Positions 12,347 through 24,105 of a stretch of 64,000 bases of DNA are shown here, piece after piece. Where the stretch lies: positions 7,068,001 through 7,132,000 of the forward strand of contig NC_089541.1 of assembly GCF_040115645.1 (NCBI RefSeq), written 5' to 3'. The notes beneath the pieces were generated by a model that saw nothing but the letters and a program-made list of their open reading frames with translations, was not told the origin of the DNA and did no database searches. Within the stretch, counting starts at the first letter, position 1. Every line of letters starts with the position of its first letter. A program made the position numbers and the translations under genes. The stretch is from Euwallacea fornicatus (Eukaryota > Arthropoda > Insecta > Coleoptera > Curculionidae).

Positions 12347-15300
12347 TTAATAGTCGGTCAGGCATTCTGGAGGATTCATGTAACCGAAAACGTTCAATTC
12401 GTAAAGACTAGCGAAAGTTATGAATAAGAGATACCAAATCATCAGGACTATTCCGAATTTTCTATCCAGTTTCCAGCCGTTGCAGTGAACTGCTATGACC
12501 AGGAATGCCACCGTTGAAAGGAGCGACAAAGTTGAATACGTTAGGCCTTATAAACCAGAAGGAAAAATTTGATAAACATTTTAGGACTTAATTCTAAGAA
12601 AATAATACAAGAAATACCTTTACTGATGACCTTTATATGCGATCCTGGGTACGTGAGGGCGGTCTTCATAAACCAAGGAAGTCCCAAACATACCAAGATG
12701 TCGAACACATTGGAACCTATGGCGTTGGATACAGCCATATCTCCATATCTGAAGAAACATTTTACCTGCAATTTTTATTGCTGGCTTTTGACGAGACTTA
12801 CCCTTCTTTGATGACCGCTATACTGGATAAAGCGTCGGGAACTGAGACTCCAGCGGCGACAAATGTGAGCCCCATCACCGTATCCGGAACCCCCATTGTG
12901 TACCCTTAAATCCCACCTAATTGCGATCAAAGATTTTTTTTTTCGTTCATTATACCTATAATTGTGATCATCCACACCATAAAATACGAGTAAAACGATA
13001 TCCAGAGCATTGACACGAAAAATGTAAAGGGGTACCAATTCCTGTATGTCTCACTCCTGCAGTCGGGCATGGTGTAAATGCAGAAAAAATGGATGGGATA
13101 TAAAACGGCCCATTTGGTTTTCTGCCATAGCCCTGCTTCATCTAATAAATTGGGTCACTACTAGAAGTTTTAAGAACCTGAAGTTGGTACCTACCTGCAG
13201 GTTTTAACAAGGGATTAACTTTAGCGCTGGGATCGTATTCTTTAGGTTTATAATAATCCTGCTGAATTGGCGCTACTACAGGCTGAACTTGTTGCTGAGG
13301 AACAGGAATGTCTGTTGTTGCTTGATTTAAATCGGGCCCACTCAACGGTTCTGTGTGGAATGCTTTATTTCCAAAAGTTTATTATTACAGTTGTTAGGAG
13401 GAGACGATGTTTCATACTTTGTGCAGGATATTTTTCCGGGCTCCACTCATTTCCAGGGCTCCATTGAGAGGTTTCTTGAAGGGGCGGCTGGGGCTGCTCG
13501 AAAGAATTGTACTCAATGCCGTAACTTGCAGGCTTCGGCTTGTTATCGTTTTCCAGGTTTTTGTAGCTAACTAACCCCGATTGTTCGTTGGGGGTTGGAG
13601 ATTTAAACGGGACAGGCAGCGTATGTGCCCATTTCTCCAGGACCGGATTGAAATGTAGGACCACGCAGTAAATTGCGTAGATTACCAGCATTACTGTAGA
13701 CTCGAACCTAATAAAGGGTGTGGAGCAACCATTTCAATGAATTGATGTTAGTTCAGGTTGGATGTGTAAGTATATCTTCAGTAGGGTAAGAGCGAGGTGA
13801 TTTTTATCCTAAAGAGTAAGCACTAAATATAGGAAGTCTTTTAAAAGCCGTGTCAGGGCATTCATCCATTTAATTCAATTTGAACGCACCAATTTACGTC
13901 TTCATCCACGATAACTGCCAGCATAACCAATATTGAGATGGCGTAGAACGTAGAGTCTCGTATAAGAGGCCACCAGTTAAGATAAACCATGGTACCAGTC
14001 GCTAAAGCGCAAACCGAGATGACAAACATTATATTGAAGACTGCAGAGCCAATCACTCCGGATATGCCTAGTGGAAATTCATGCATTTTTAATTGCCGTA
14101 TTTTTGATAAAATACTAAATCAGGGTACCAATATCATCTTCTGCATAGAAAACTCCAATGATCACAGTGGCCAATTCCGGCGCAGAACTTCCAGCAGCCA
14201 TAAAGGTCGCTCCTGCCACGTCTGGAGACATTTTCAGTTCTAAAATTTGTGATGTTTAGTAATTTCTCAAGTGATTTTTAATGCGATTCACCTTCACATA
14301 TTCGATCGAGGGAAGCCACGAAATATTCATCGCATACTATGGCCAGACCTATGAACATGTAGATAGCCACAATTATATGGATGATAATGCCTCCATGCCT
14401 TCTTGTCTGCTGGGACATGATGGGTCTAGGAAACTACATAACAAATGAATTACTAACGTAACAAGGCAGTAGTTAATACCTACCTGACGTATTGCAGCAG
14501 GAGTGCACTGATGTGTCGAAGTAGTTTCATTGTCCTTTTTTACCTGAAATAGTGAAAATAATTTTCTATATTCACGTAAAGTTAAATTGGATTAATATTC
14601 TAACACGAATTTGTTTGTGCTCATAAACAATACATTTAATTATTCATATTATTAATATAGAGTGTCCCAGGGACAAGTGTCCAAACTGAATATCTGTTTT
14701 ATTGTTTATTAAAAAAACGCTACAACACGGCTAGTTTCATAAGGAAGGGAACATCGTTTAGTGAAAAAGTTATTTTCGAAATAACATCTCTCTACCCTCA
14801 GAAACCAGCCCTTTGAAATTTTCAAATTTGGAACAAGGGCTGTATTACCTTTATTCGAAAGGTAAATTTATTGTCTACATATTGAAGCTTTTGTTTTTTA
14901 TTTTTGTACGACGATCTGGTACAATTTAAATAAAAACGTATTAACTTTATTTTAATCGTTTTTACTGATATTTTATTTATTTTATCGTAAGAAATGTTGA
15001 AAGTAACTTCCATTGACTTTCATGCACATGTACAGCTGATACTCAAAACGGCATCACATATTACGTAATACTTCTGGTGTTATTCACCTGCACTTTTCGA
15101 CGGTTTGGGTATGTAACTCAAGGGAACCAGTATGTGTGTAATAAACTTTGTTCTTCAAATGTTTTTATAAGAAAAAATCGAAGGGACTGAGGTCAGGAGA
15201 TTTCGCGAGGCACTCCACCTCTTCTGCCAATCCATCTTTTAGGGAATTCTTCATCTACAAATTGTTGGACAGCAGCAGTGTTGTGTAAAACCAATTCATC

Positions 15301-16358
15301 CTGTTGAAAAACTAGTTGTTTTTCTAAGAAACGGTGATCTTGTCCAACTATTTTACATATCCTGGGAAATATGGTGTCTTGTAGAAGTTGCAGATAGTTT
15401 TCTCCATCTAAGTCTCCAGGAATGAAAAATGGTCCAACAATGTGTCCACCCAAAAATCTCTCATCAAATTAAAAATCGAACGAACTGCAATGCAATATCG
15501 TGCCATGAAGTACTAAACCCAAGTGCAGAGTAAAATATCAATAAATTGTTGAATGTGAGAAATGTAGTTATTGATAGATTTGGGACATCGAGACGTTTCG
15601 AGTCTAACTGTACACTTTTAGCGTTTATTAAAATAGTATTCATGGTTAAAATCGAGTCATTTAACTTATGTTTCATTTCTAAAAGATAGACGTATAAAAT
15701 AAATAATAAATTAAAGCTTGATCATGTAGAGAATAAAATTATTCTTCGAACGAGATACGGTACAATCCCTTTTCCAATTAGAAAATTCCAAAAAGGTGAT
15801 TTTTAGAGGTAGAAGGATGACATTTCGTAAATAAGTTTTTCACCAAATGATGTCCTCCTCCCTATAAAAGTTGAAGTGTTTTGGAGTTTTTTTTTAATAA
15901 ACAATAGGAAAGATATTCATTGTAGACACTTTTCCTGAGACACCTTATATAACACCTACATACCATTTCACTAACTTTTCCAACTGCACTTTCTACCAGC
16001 AGCATTCCATGCTCCATTTTCGAATTTTCACTCGGGCTCACATCTAAATTAATTAATTCATTAATTTTCTTCGGGTAAAGTAAGGCATTTTCAGCCTTTG
16101 AATTCTGTTTCTAGTAAAAAAGATGCTGTGTCAATATGGTACATTTTCTTATAAGCTTAATACCTTGGTGTTACTTACATTTTTCCCGGGGACCATACTG
16201 GTGCGTATTTGACTTGTAGTTTTAGTGGCGGTAGTAGTGGATGTGGATTGCAATTTCGCATCTTTATTATCGGATCGTACTGAGACTATGTGAATGATTG
16301 AGTAGACTAGAAAAAACACCGATATCCTAATGAACTTGTGACGTCCGGATCTTCTCAT
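12347..16358 (-). CDS. K+-dependent Na+/Ca2+ exchanger (SLC24/NCKX family)
   Basis: Twelve coding exons with consistent phases: 16179-16358, 15964-16110, 14484-14543, 14292-14433, 14129-14239, 13890-14067, 13418-13707, 13195-13362, 12956-13141, 12802-12904, 12618-12748, 12347-12546; 631 residues. An N-terminal hydrophobic segment is followed by two five-helix alpha-repeat modules. Repeat 1 has GATFMAAGSSAPELATVIIG (about 185-204, key acidic Glu present); repeat 2 has GLTFVAAGVSVPDALSS (about 498-514, key Asp present) and then GDMAVSNAIGSNVFDIL. The cytosolic loop between modules is short and Pro/Gln-rich (about 300-425). The protein exports Ca2+ and K+ in exchange for Na+ at the plasma membrane. 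Insects have several paralogues and I cannot say which this is. The intron at 13363-13417 is only 55 bases. An acceptor six bases before the ATG implies 5' UTR exons upstream. Confidence 0.93.
14995..15475 (-). mobile_element. Decayed mariner/Tc-type DDE transposase remnant
   Basis: Minus-strand coding remnant resembling the C-terminal half of IS630/Tc1/mariner-family insect transposases. It shows a GPFFIPG segment, the FQQDELVLHNTAAV block carrying one catalytic Asp, FPKRWIGRRG, and after a frameshift SPDLSPFDFF carrying the next catalytic residue, followed by KNKVY and ITPEVLRN. Two breaks are visible: a frameshift at about 15205-15215 and an in-frame stop directly after the SPDLSPFDFFL block. 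The N-terminal half and terminal repeats are not evident. It sits in the second coding intron of the exchanger gene and is inactive. Confidence 0.8.
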
Positions 16359-17822
16359 GTTCTGCAAAAGTTATACAGGCATTATAATATCGAACTTTTT
16401 CCAGTTTTAAAACCAAAAATACGTGTCTGAACATCAAGAACAGAAGCAGAACCGCACAACCCCAATTAATTTACGAACTTCTGCAAATTCTCGTAATAGA
16501 AAAGTATGATTTTTTTCAGCCAATATTGATATTCCTTATATAGACACAGAATGAGACAAGAAAATCTTAGTAAACGTCATTTAAAGAAGTAATGAGATTC
16601 ACGAGAAATCTGAACACACACTAAAAGAAACGGACTTGTAGGGCATAACAGGCGTCATACATTGAGTGGGCCGCAACAGACTTCAAGTCGCAGTGCAGGA
16701 CTGAAAACAGTCCTGGACCGCTATGGTACATAAAAGTAATCAATTTCATGTTTTTTCACAATTGTAACAATTCCAATATTTTCCATTGTTAAGTGGAAGA
16801 CTAATTTTGTCCACAAAAAACGCTAGAGGAAAATCAAATTTTAGTTCCTTTTGCATTGTATACGATTTTTGCCCTCTAAAATGACCTAGAAACCTCTCCA
16901 TTAAGAAACGACGAAGAAGTCAACCAACTTTCTCACGTTACAAGGCGTAAGAGATGCCATTCAGTCGGGTAACTTATTGATTTAATTTCGTTTTTCAATT
17001 TCGGGCCATCAATCATTATTGTCCCTCAACAAACTGTACCTGCAAAAAATAACTTAAATATCTATCCCGAGTGTATTTATGCAGGGTTGAAATAGTGCAA
17101 TATAACACTAAAGCTGATTGAAATCGATAGGTGCATATAGGTATTGATAATCGAGGAGTTAGTTTTCATTGAGATGCAACAGTTTACAATAAGTAAAAAT
17201 GATACAGTTGTTAATACATTCGAGCACAAGTTGATTAATTTTTAATTATTATATTGGACAGGTGGTTGAGCTTCTTTGCACGTAATTTCTTGACAAAAAA
17301 GTGAGTGTTAAACCATTAGAAGGGGATTTTTTTAAATGATTTTATATATTAGTAGAAAATTATATAACAGCATGCTGTATGTAATAGAGCTAATATGTGT
17401 AAGAAAATACACATAAGGCCATAAGTACATTTGCTGTCGTGAGTCGTTCATTTACATCTCTCCCTGTAAACATCAATCTTCATACAACCTTTTTCCTCTC
17501 TGTTATCAAATCTACCGTGCATGTGTCTTATCATATAATCATCCATCATGGAAAATACTCAGTATTCAACATTATATCCAATATATCTGACATGTACTAA
17601 ACTTATTCGTTATCCAAACCCCTGATCAATTTCACCCACAAAGAGCATCACTTACCGCAAATGTGCAAACTCCATCAAACGACTTACTTCTAAATCAACG
17701 TATTTACTTTTAATGTACTTACCTAACAGCCCTATCGACTCAGATCCAACACCGATTAAAATCAATCATCAAACCACTACCCTAAATGATTTTTTTACGT
17801 TTAACACCGAGGTTGAACTTAC

Positions 17823-17990
17823 CTAGACCGAAATATTGAACGGATTGCAAGAAGGAAACTCTGATGGTTTTCCTCGACGTTAGGCCGATTGGGAAAACTA
17901 ATGGAAATGGAAAGACGGCGTAGCCACAGCGGCTGCTAGCCGGAAAACCGACGCATGCGGAAGAATGGAAACTGTTTGGGATTGGAATAA
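17823..17990 (-). other. Candidate 5' UTR exon of the SLC24 exchanger gene
   Basis: On the minus strand a strong donor (TAG then GTAAGTTC) lies at 17821-17822. It could splice to the acceptor just before the exchanger ATG at 16358. Two further minus-strand GTAAGT donors near 17720 and 17655 could mark alternative leader exons. The 5' limit is a guess. Confidence 0.35.
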
Positions 17991-19440
17991 AGCCCGATCG
18001 AGACAGTGGTGGAGCATCACAATCTCGTTAGCGATTTGGAGTTATTATTAATCTGATGGATATCGGGCGCATAGAGCTAAAAGGACTCGATTTGTTGAAA
18101 TTAGTTTGTATACTGATTTCGAGTAGCTTGCTCCCACTCGAAGTGATATTTATTCTTGTTCAAGGACTTGGGTTGGATCTCGTTAAAACATAGCATATAC
18201 CGTTACAAGTACCTAACTACCATGTTTGAGTTCCCGAAGAAGCGGGAAGAAAGTTTAGGTTTCTCCGTAAATTGAATGGAAGGATATGTTTGCTCAAGTT
18301 AGTGAGAAAAACAAAAAATCCCAATTTTAATAAGATCATTTGAGAGTCCGGAAAAAGAAGAAGTCCACGTCTCTGAATAATATTGCGGAAAAAATCGGGT
18401 ATTTTTAGCACGGTGGAATTACACAATATTCTCAGTCACAGTTAAATATTATCTAAAGTTCCAGACCCACCAACCAAACATCGGCTTTTTATCAACTAAA
18501 ACATATGCACATCCTTTGATTTTACGCTTCTCAGACAAATCATCATTCTTTACTAACGAAACAAGTATTATTCCGTTAAATTTAACGATCATTATCAAGC
18601 ATCAAAGACGCGTTGGCTTATAAAACTTTATCTACTTTTAATGCAATTTTAATGTTAACTAATTTTTCTTTTTTTAACGGTTTCAGAGTTGCGCTAATAT
18701 AAAATTTATCGCATTCGAAAGAAACGCAAGATCTACGCATATTTTTGTGTAAAAGTGTTGACACATTGCAAGATAAGCGAGGTGGTAAAATATGAAGACT
18801 CGAGTGCTTTGGTCACTATAATTGTGTCTACCTCATAAACAATAACCGATTCATTTGAAAATGTCGATAATTTGGAGTGTTAGCACCCTGTAATTATGTA
18901 GCACAGTATTTACGGGTGTATATGAACTTTCTTTGTCAATAAAGCATTTTAGCACAGAACCTGTAGCTGCACAAGTAACACATCCACGTAACGCGTTGTA
19001 TATATTTCTAATTTTTCAAACGAAACTTTGAAATTAAAATGAAGGAAGAAAAATTATTGGATTATGCAGATTTGTAGGGTCAAAAAACCAATATGGAGAA
19101 GATAATACTATTCTCGATCTAATCGTTGCTGTCGTATATCATTATCAAAATTCAGCTGTTACCAAAGTCCCTCACATCCCTTACATGTTTATACAGTTTA
19201 CATCTATACACTTTTGATCGCCTCTAAACGTTTATTTCATAAAAATTATCCATAAACTCTAAAACCTACCCAGACTTGGTATGTTGTTGACAAAAACTAA
19301 ATATAGATACAGAGAATACATGTATTTGGACCAAAAAAAAAATTAAACAGAAATCTCCCACAATCAACAAATTAATTCGTCATTAGGCTATTAAATTTAG
19401 TTCAGTCATTTATAAAATCAATCATTTATAATAATGAACC

Positions 19441-19590
19441 AGAATGTTACCTAACGAGGATATGGAGGAACAAACTCAAAACAGACAACATGGAAAATTT
19501 CTAAATTCGACAAATTTATGCTTCATTACGCAATAAAGTTCTAATTAAAAAAAAATGATAACCAACTAGAACGTTACCTAGGGAGGATAT
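19441..19590. repeat. Diverged tandem duplication
   Basis: AGAATGTTACCTAACGAGGATAT at 19441-19463 and AGAACGTTACCTAGGGAGGATAT at 19568-19590 agree at 20 of 23 positions. Flanks are also alike (CCA before, ACAAAC after; CTTCATTACGC near 19523 versus CTTCACTACGC near 19681), so the original unit was probably longer than 100 bases. Confidence 0.6.
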
Positions 19591-19963
19591 AAACGACAAA
19601 CCCATTATAACTACCTACTCAAAGAGGGAAAGAGGGCGTTTTAAAAACGGATTTATTAAAACCAAAGTTTTTTCTACACACTTCACTACGCGTAATCATT
19701 TTTGGCATCAAATATCCATAAAACATTACATTCCTATTCAACCGAATAATAAAAATCATGGGTATACCCTACTTTATGTCAATCTAATACTATTATAAAG
19801 GGCAGTATTGAACAAACTAAATACGGGTCTAGAATAGACATTAAACATCTGGCATTCATTTTACAATTTTCTTATCTTTCAGTTCAGTCATATACCGTCA
19901 AAATTAACTCTATGAACTTCATAGATAAAAATAACAATCGCACTAAATAAAGGTGCAATTCTC

Positions 19964-21190
19964 CTACATTACCACGCACCTGTTCCTTTTCTCTTGATCT
20001 TCGGAAACAACCTCCGAATAGGTCCCCTCTCCGTGGATCTCACTTGTACTGTCTTTATATCCAATAAGTTTCGGTGTGCTCGTGTTCTCTTCAGAAGTAA
20101 ATTTGCTCTTCAAAAAAGTTAACGGACTCGAAATATACGACATGAAACCAGCGGTAGTCTCAGTTCTGAATCGTTTAGTTCCCTCGGGACTTTCACTTCT
20201 CTTCCTCTTAACTCCATAGATACGGTCAGTGGAATCTTGCCATGTATTTGGATCATTAAGGTCCGATTTGTTCAGGGCGTTCTTAAATGCCCTTTGCCGA
20301 TAGGAATCGTTCAGAGGCCGGATTGTTCTTCTTGCTGAAAGCGGTCTGACGGTAACCCTCAAAGAGCGTTCGCGACTGACATCCGAGTAGTCTTTGTCAC
20401 CACAAAGTAAAGACTCATTTTTCAAATAATCCACTCTAGTGGAATCGCTTTGTGTCTCCGCCCTTGTTGAAACGTCTTCAAGATCAATTGATTCAGTGGT
20501 GTCGTTGAGATTTTCTGGAGTTGGTGTTGGTGCCACAGAATTGTTTTCCGATTCAGAATCGATAGATTTCGGGGTTTTAGGCGTGGGTATATTTCTTGTA
20601 TGAGACCTACGGGTTTTGCATCTGGACTGCACTGGTGATCCTTTAGCTGAATCCATGTCGGAATTTTCATCGAATTGGAGCTCTGGATCTGGTTCATCTG
20701 AGGATAAAACTAAAGTATCCATTTCCACTACCTCCTTAGCAGAATCACTGGATTTTGAATTTTCAGGTTGAGCTACCTCAATCTCTTCAGTCTTTGGTTT
20801 GCCATTAACATCTTCATGCTCACTTGCAGCCTTTCTGCCAGACTTTCTTCCTGTTTTAAACACTTTTTCTCCTTCAGAATGTCCGTTTTTCTTGACACTT
20901 TCCTCTTCAATTTTATTTAATTCAGGACTTTGAGCCTCTTGACAATTTGGGTTTTCCTCAAGCTTCGCCTTCGAAGTATCATTCGAAGATTTTGCAGACT
21001 CGGTCTTTTTTTCTTTCTTCTTTTGAGGAGTTCGTGAACGGCTTCTTTTCTCTCGTACGGGTATAGGTTTAGAGACAGTTTTTATTGTTTCTTTCCCATT
21101 GGTTACGGATTCGGCAGTGGGAGGATCTGTGTGGTCCTCTATTTGCGAACCATTCTCATGTGGTAGCGACGGTTCTACTTGGGTGTCCAT
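19964..21190 (-). CDS. Uncharacterised acidic nuclear-type protein with C-terminal CaaX box
   Basis: A single open frame of 408 residues, ATG at 21188-21190, preceded by an acceptor-like TTTTTTTTTAAG that implies a 5' UTR exon. No globular domain is recognisable: the chain is mostly Ser, Glu, Lys, Thr and Asp and probably disordered. Two basic clusters look like nuclear localisation signals: REKRSRSRTPQKKKEKK at 46-62 and a KRKRSESPEGTKRFR stretch in the C-terminal third. The last four residues are CVVM, a CaaX box of the type favoured by farnesyltransferase. By inference this is a farnesylated protein of the nuclear envelope, comparable in layout to lamins or Drosophila Kugelkern, but I see no alignable similarity to either and the N-terminal coiled coil of Kugelkern is absent. 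Confidence 0.75.
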   Translation of the reverse strand: MDTQVEPSLPHENGSQIEDHTDPPTAESVTNGKETIKTVSKPIPVREKRSRSRTPQKKKEKKTESAKSSNDTSKAKLEENPNCQEAQSPELNKIEEESVKKNGHSEGEKVFKTGRKSGRKAASEHEDVNGKPKTEEIEVAQPENSKSSDSAKEVVEMDTLVLSSDEPDPELQFDENSDMDSAKGSPVQSRCKTRRSHTRNIPTPKTPKSIDSESENNSVAPTPTPENLNDTTESIDLEDVSTRAETQSDSTRVDYLKNESLLCGDKDYSDVSRERSLRVTVRPLSARRTIRPLNDSYRQRAFKNALNKSDLNDPNTWQDSTDRIYGVKRKRSESPEGTKRFRTETTAGFMSYISSPLTFLKSKFTSEENTSTPKLIGYKDSTSEIHGEGTYSEVVSEDQEKRNRCVVM

Positions 21191-23288
21191 TGTTAGCCCT
21201 TAAAAAAAAACTTGGATTACTCAACTTCGTGTTTTCTAGATTTCACAGAAATCATTGTTTGATGAAATTATAAAATAGGTGTGATGCGGTTATCTTAAAT
21301 TCCCCCCTCATAGGGTAGACTCATTTTGTAAAAATAATATTTTTTTTATGAAAAAACCGGATTATTCAAAAAAATCAATTTACTCAATTTTGTCTTGTTG
21401 TCTACATTCGGAAACTTTTCAGTTGTTGTTATTCCCTTAAATTTAAACTGTATGTTTAGGAAACACCCTGTAGAGCCATTTTTTAACAAAAATTAAAAAA
21501 ATGATTATCAATTAAGTAAGGATCTCCTTAATTCATTTTAGATCTGGGCAATAGATTTGGGTTAGATGAAAACCAACATGCTTCAAAATTGAGTACCTAG
21601 ACTTTGAAAAACATTTAATTCAAAGAAAAATACAAAGATGTCTCTAAGCAGAAACGCACCTCGAAATCGTTTATCACAAACCAATTTCCTCGTGCCGTTA
21701 CGTACAGTTTTCCTCATTACAAACGCGGCACGGCAAGGTCTTCGGCCTGGTACTACTACGGGAAACATTATTTAAAATTTAAAATCCCAGTCAGCTAGCA
21801 TTTAGTAGTACTAAAACATGTAAAAGCTTCTACTTGATTGTACTAAACGAAAACAGAAATTATTTTTAGCGCAGTAAAAGTTGTACTGATCGGCGTACAA
21901 TCTGAGATACAACAACCACTTAGAATGCGGTACTACTAAGTTTAGATTAGCCAGAAGGGTCTGAAATAAGTTGCGGCGTTGTTTAAGGTTGGGCATCCGC
22001 TTGCAAGTCATCAACGCGCTTAATTGCAAACCATGATTATTTTGTGTTTTCACATAACGACCACGCCTGTGTTGGCATTAAAAACCATACTAGATTGCTA
22101 TTTGTTCATTGCAAGGCCTGCTTTTAAGTAATTTTATCAAAATTACATCGCCACCCTTAAACAAACGACTTGTGGCTAAATATATAAAAGAACTACAAAG
22201 GCAGTACTGCCAATTGCTGTTGATTATGTCAAGTAGGTAATTGCAGGTTTCTGATAAATATAGAGAGAAAATGGATAACATTATTGTAGAAATAGTCTGC
22301 GTTTTCTAACAGACCAATGTTATAAAACCTAAGTAGAAGTCAATCTGTGGTCTTATAATATTTTACGCATAAGACCCTTAAACTAAAATACAGAAACCTT
22401 AATTACACAAAACCGCCAGAAAAAAACAAATCCAACTCACACAGGTTGTTGCTGTGGACACCAGCACACAAAGAATCATACTAGGTCGAGTTCACTCATG
22501 GTTAGGCAGGAATGTACATTGCTCTCTGGTTTGAACCTCAATACCGTGATTAAGTGAAAACTCCCTCATCACTTGGTGAATTATAAAAAAATTAAAATTT
22601 AATCCAAGTTAAAAACATTATCACAATTATCCTCCAAAACCCTTTTTCCTTTATTCAGATTTTGCAAAAGATCCAACCACTTAGCCCCTTCATTGACCAA
22701 CTCAAATGTGTTCTTTTGAGAGAAAACAAGATTGGCCAATAAGGCCAATGGTGTTTATGATATTTCTAACTGGGATTAGAACTTAAATTTTTGTAACTTA
22801 CCAGGTGACCTTTAAGTTTTAAAATAATATATACAGATTTCAAACAAATATCCCAGTACACTACTCACCGACCTTGAATAATCTGACCTAGTCTAACTCT
22901 GTGTGCTTTTATCCAGAACAGTTCGTCCCCTCTGGAAGCTGAATTTGTTTTGAGCAGTATTAGAATAATTAAGGTTTCTATATTTTGGTATAACGATATA
23001 ATAATGCCTGAAAATACGAAACTTGAGCAACTTATTATAATATCTGCAAAGCTGTAGACTGCGTTTTACTGCAATAAATGGATAAAAATGTTACAAAATC
23101 TTAGAATAGAATAGTACTTTATTTTTGTGTAGTTGTTTACCCCTATATAAGGTGACACTGATGCAAAACATAGAATTAGACAATTACAGTATTGAAGTAC
23201 ACTCTCAATATTTTGAATATGTATTATAAACACAATAGCTACTATCTCCTTACTCTTCTGTGAGATTTGCTAAAACTATTTACTAGAC

Positions 23289-23292
<4 letters not shown>

Positions 23293-23323
<31 letters not shown>
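23293..23323. repeat. (AT)n microsatellite
   Basis: About 31 bases of AT dinucleotide repeat, followed by further TA/TGTA-rich sequence to 23342. Confidence 0.9.
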
Positions 23324-23329
<6 letters not shown>

Positions 23330-23623
23330 TGTATGTATATACACTTAGTTGTTGGTTTGTCAAGCTACTCTTAATAAACCATAGAGATAAGGTTGAACCC
23401 CAATAAGTGATACAATTTAATGCATGTCCCGTGCTTGAAAACTATTTGAACGTTATAAGTAGACTTGGAAGTACATACTTATTTTGTTAAAAAAAACCTA
23501 CCACAATCATCGTTATTATAATAGAGGAGATACATACCTCTTAAACTTGTAAGTTTTCTAATAAACCGGCAAATAATTCAATACAACTCAATATAATTAT
23601 ATCTATATAAACAAACAAAACCA

Positions 23624-23669
23624 ACTTGGGAAATGCTAAAATGGCGACTTGGGAAATGCTAAAATGGCG
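23624..23669. repeat. Perfect 23-base tandem duplication
   Basis: The 23-base unit beginning ACTTGGGAAATGC and ending AAATGGCG occurs twice head to tail with no mismatch (23624-23646, 23647-23669). The exact identity suggests a recent duplication or an assembly artefact. Confidence 0.95.
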
Positions 23670-24105
23670 GATTAATTAAAAAAATTAAAGGGATATGTCG
23701 TTGTGATTGACATGATTCAGTCATTTGTCACATTAAGATGTAAAAACAAATTGGAAATGTGGCGACACTGTAGTTGGTAAGTTATAAGGAAGTTTTAGTC
23801 AAAGTTTAGTTATTTTTTTCTTAAACTTGATATGTTAACACATTTTATAATCTGATAGCAATGTTATTTTTATTTTTAAATTAAGGTTGTTGTTTCCTTA
23901 TATATATATATATATACATACCTTTGCACATATCTGAGATATTTCACAACAAAAATAATACTTCTAACCTCACTTTCATTTTACACTTCTGCTTTTCCAT
24001 CAGGATACGAAAGGGAAATTTTGTAAATTGTCGCTCTTGTGAATATCTACTTACAATTTGTGACCTTTCCTTTTTACAACTTTCACCCAATTCATCTTAA
24101 TCATT

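Larger units (their letters stand above)
16359..19963. other. Upstream region of the exchanger gene and intergenic DNA
   Basis: About 3.6 kb without a supported coding frame. The left part is probably the 5' UTR intron and leader exons of the exchanger gene. The right part contains a diverged tandem duplication (19441-19463 and 19568-19590 are its clearest halves) and probable 3' UTR of the CaaX-protein gene. Confidence 0.45.
21191..24105. other. Intergenic region between the CaaX gene and CTU1
   Basis: 2.9 kb with no coding frame I trust. Divergent arrangement, so it should hold both promoters. Possible minus-strand donors (GTGAGT or GTAAGT types) near 22435, 22800 and 22865 could end leader exons of the CaaX-protein gene. 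It also holds TA-rich microsatellites and a perfect 23-base tandem duplication at 23624-23669. Confidence 0.45.

Noticed and set aside
16785..16812. TGGAAGACTA...ATTTTGT, resembling the mature miR-7 sequence
   Set aside because: The central GTG of miR-7 is missing and no complementary star arm that would form a hairpin lies nearby.
22500..22550. GGTTCAAACC on the minus strand, like a tRNA B box
   Set aside because: No A box or cloverleaf can be drawn around it.
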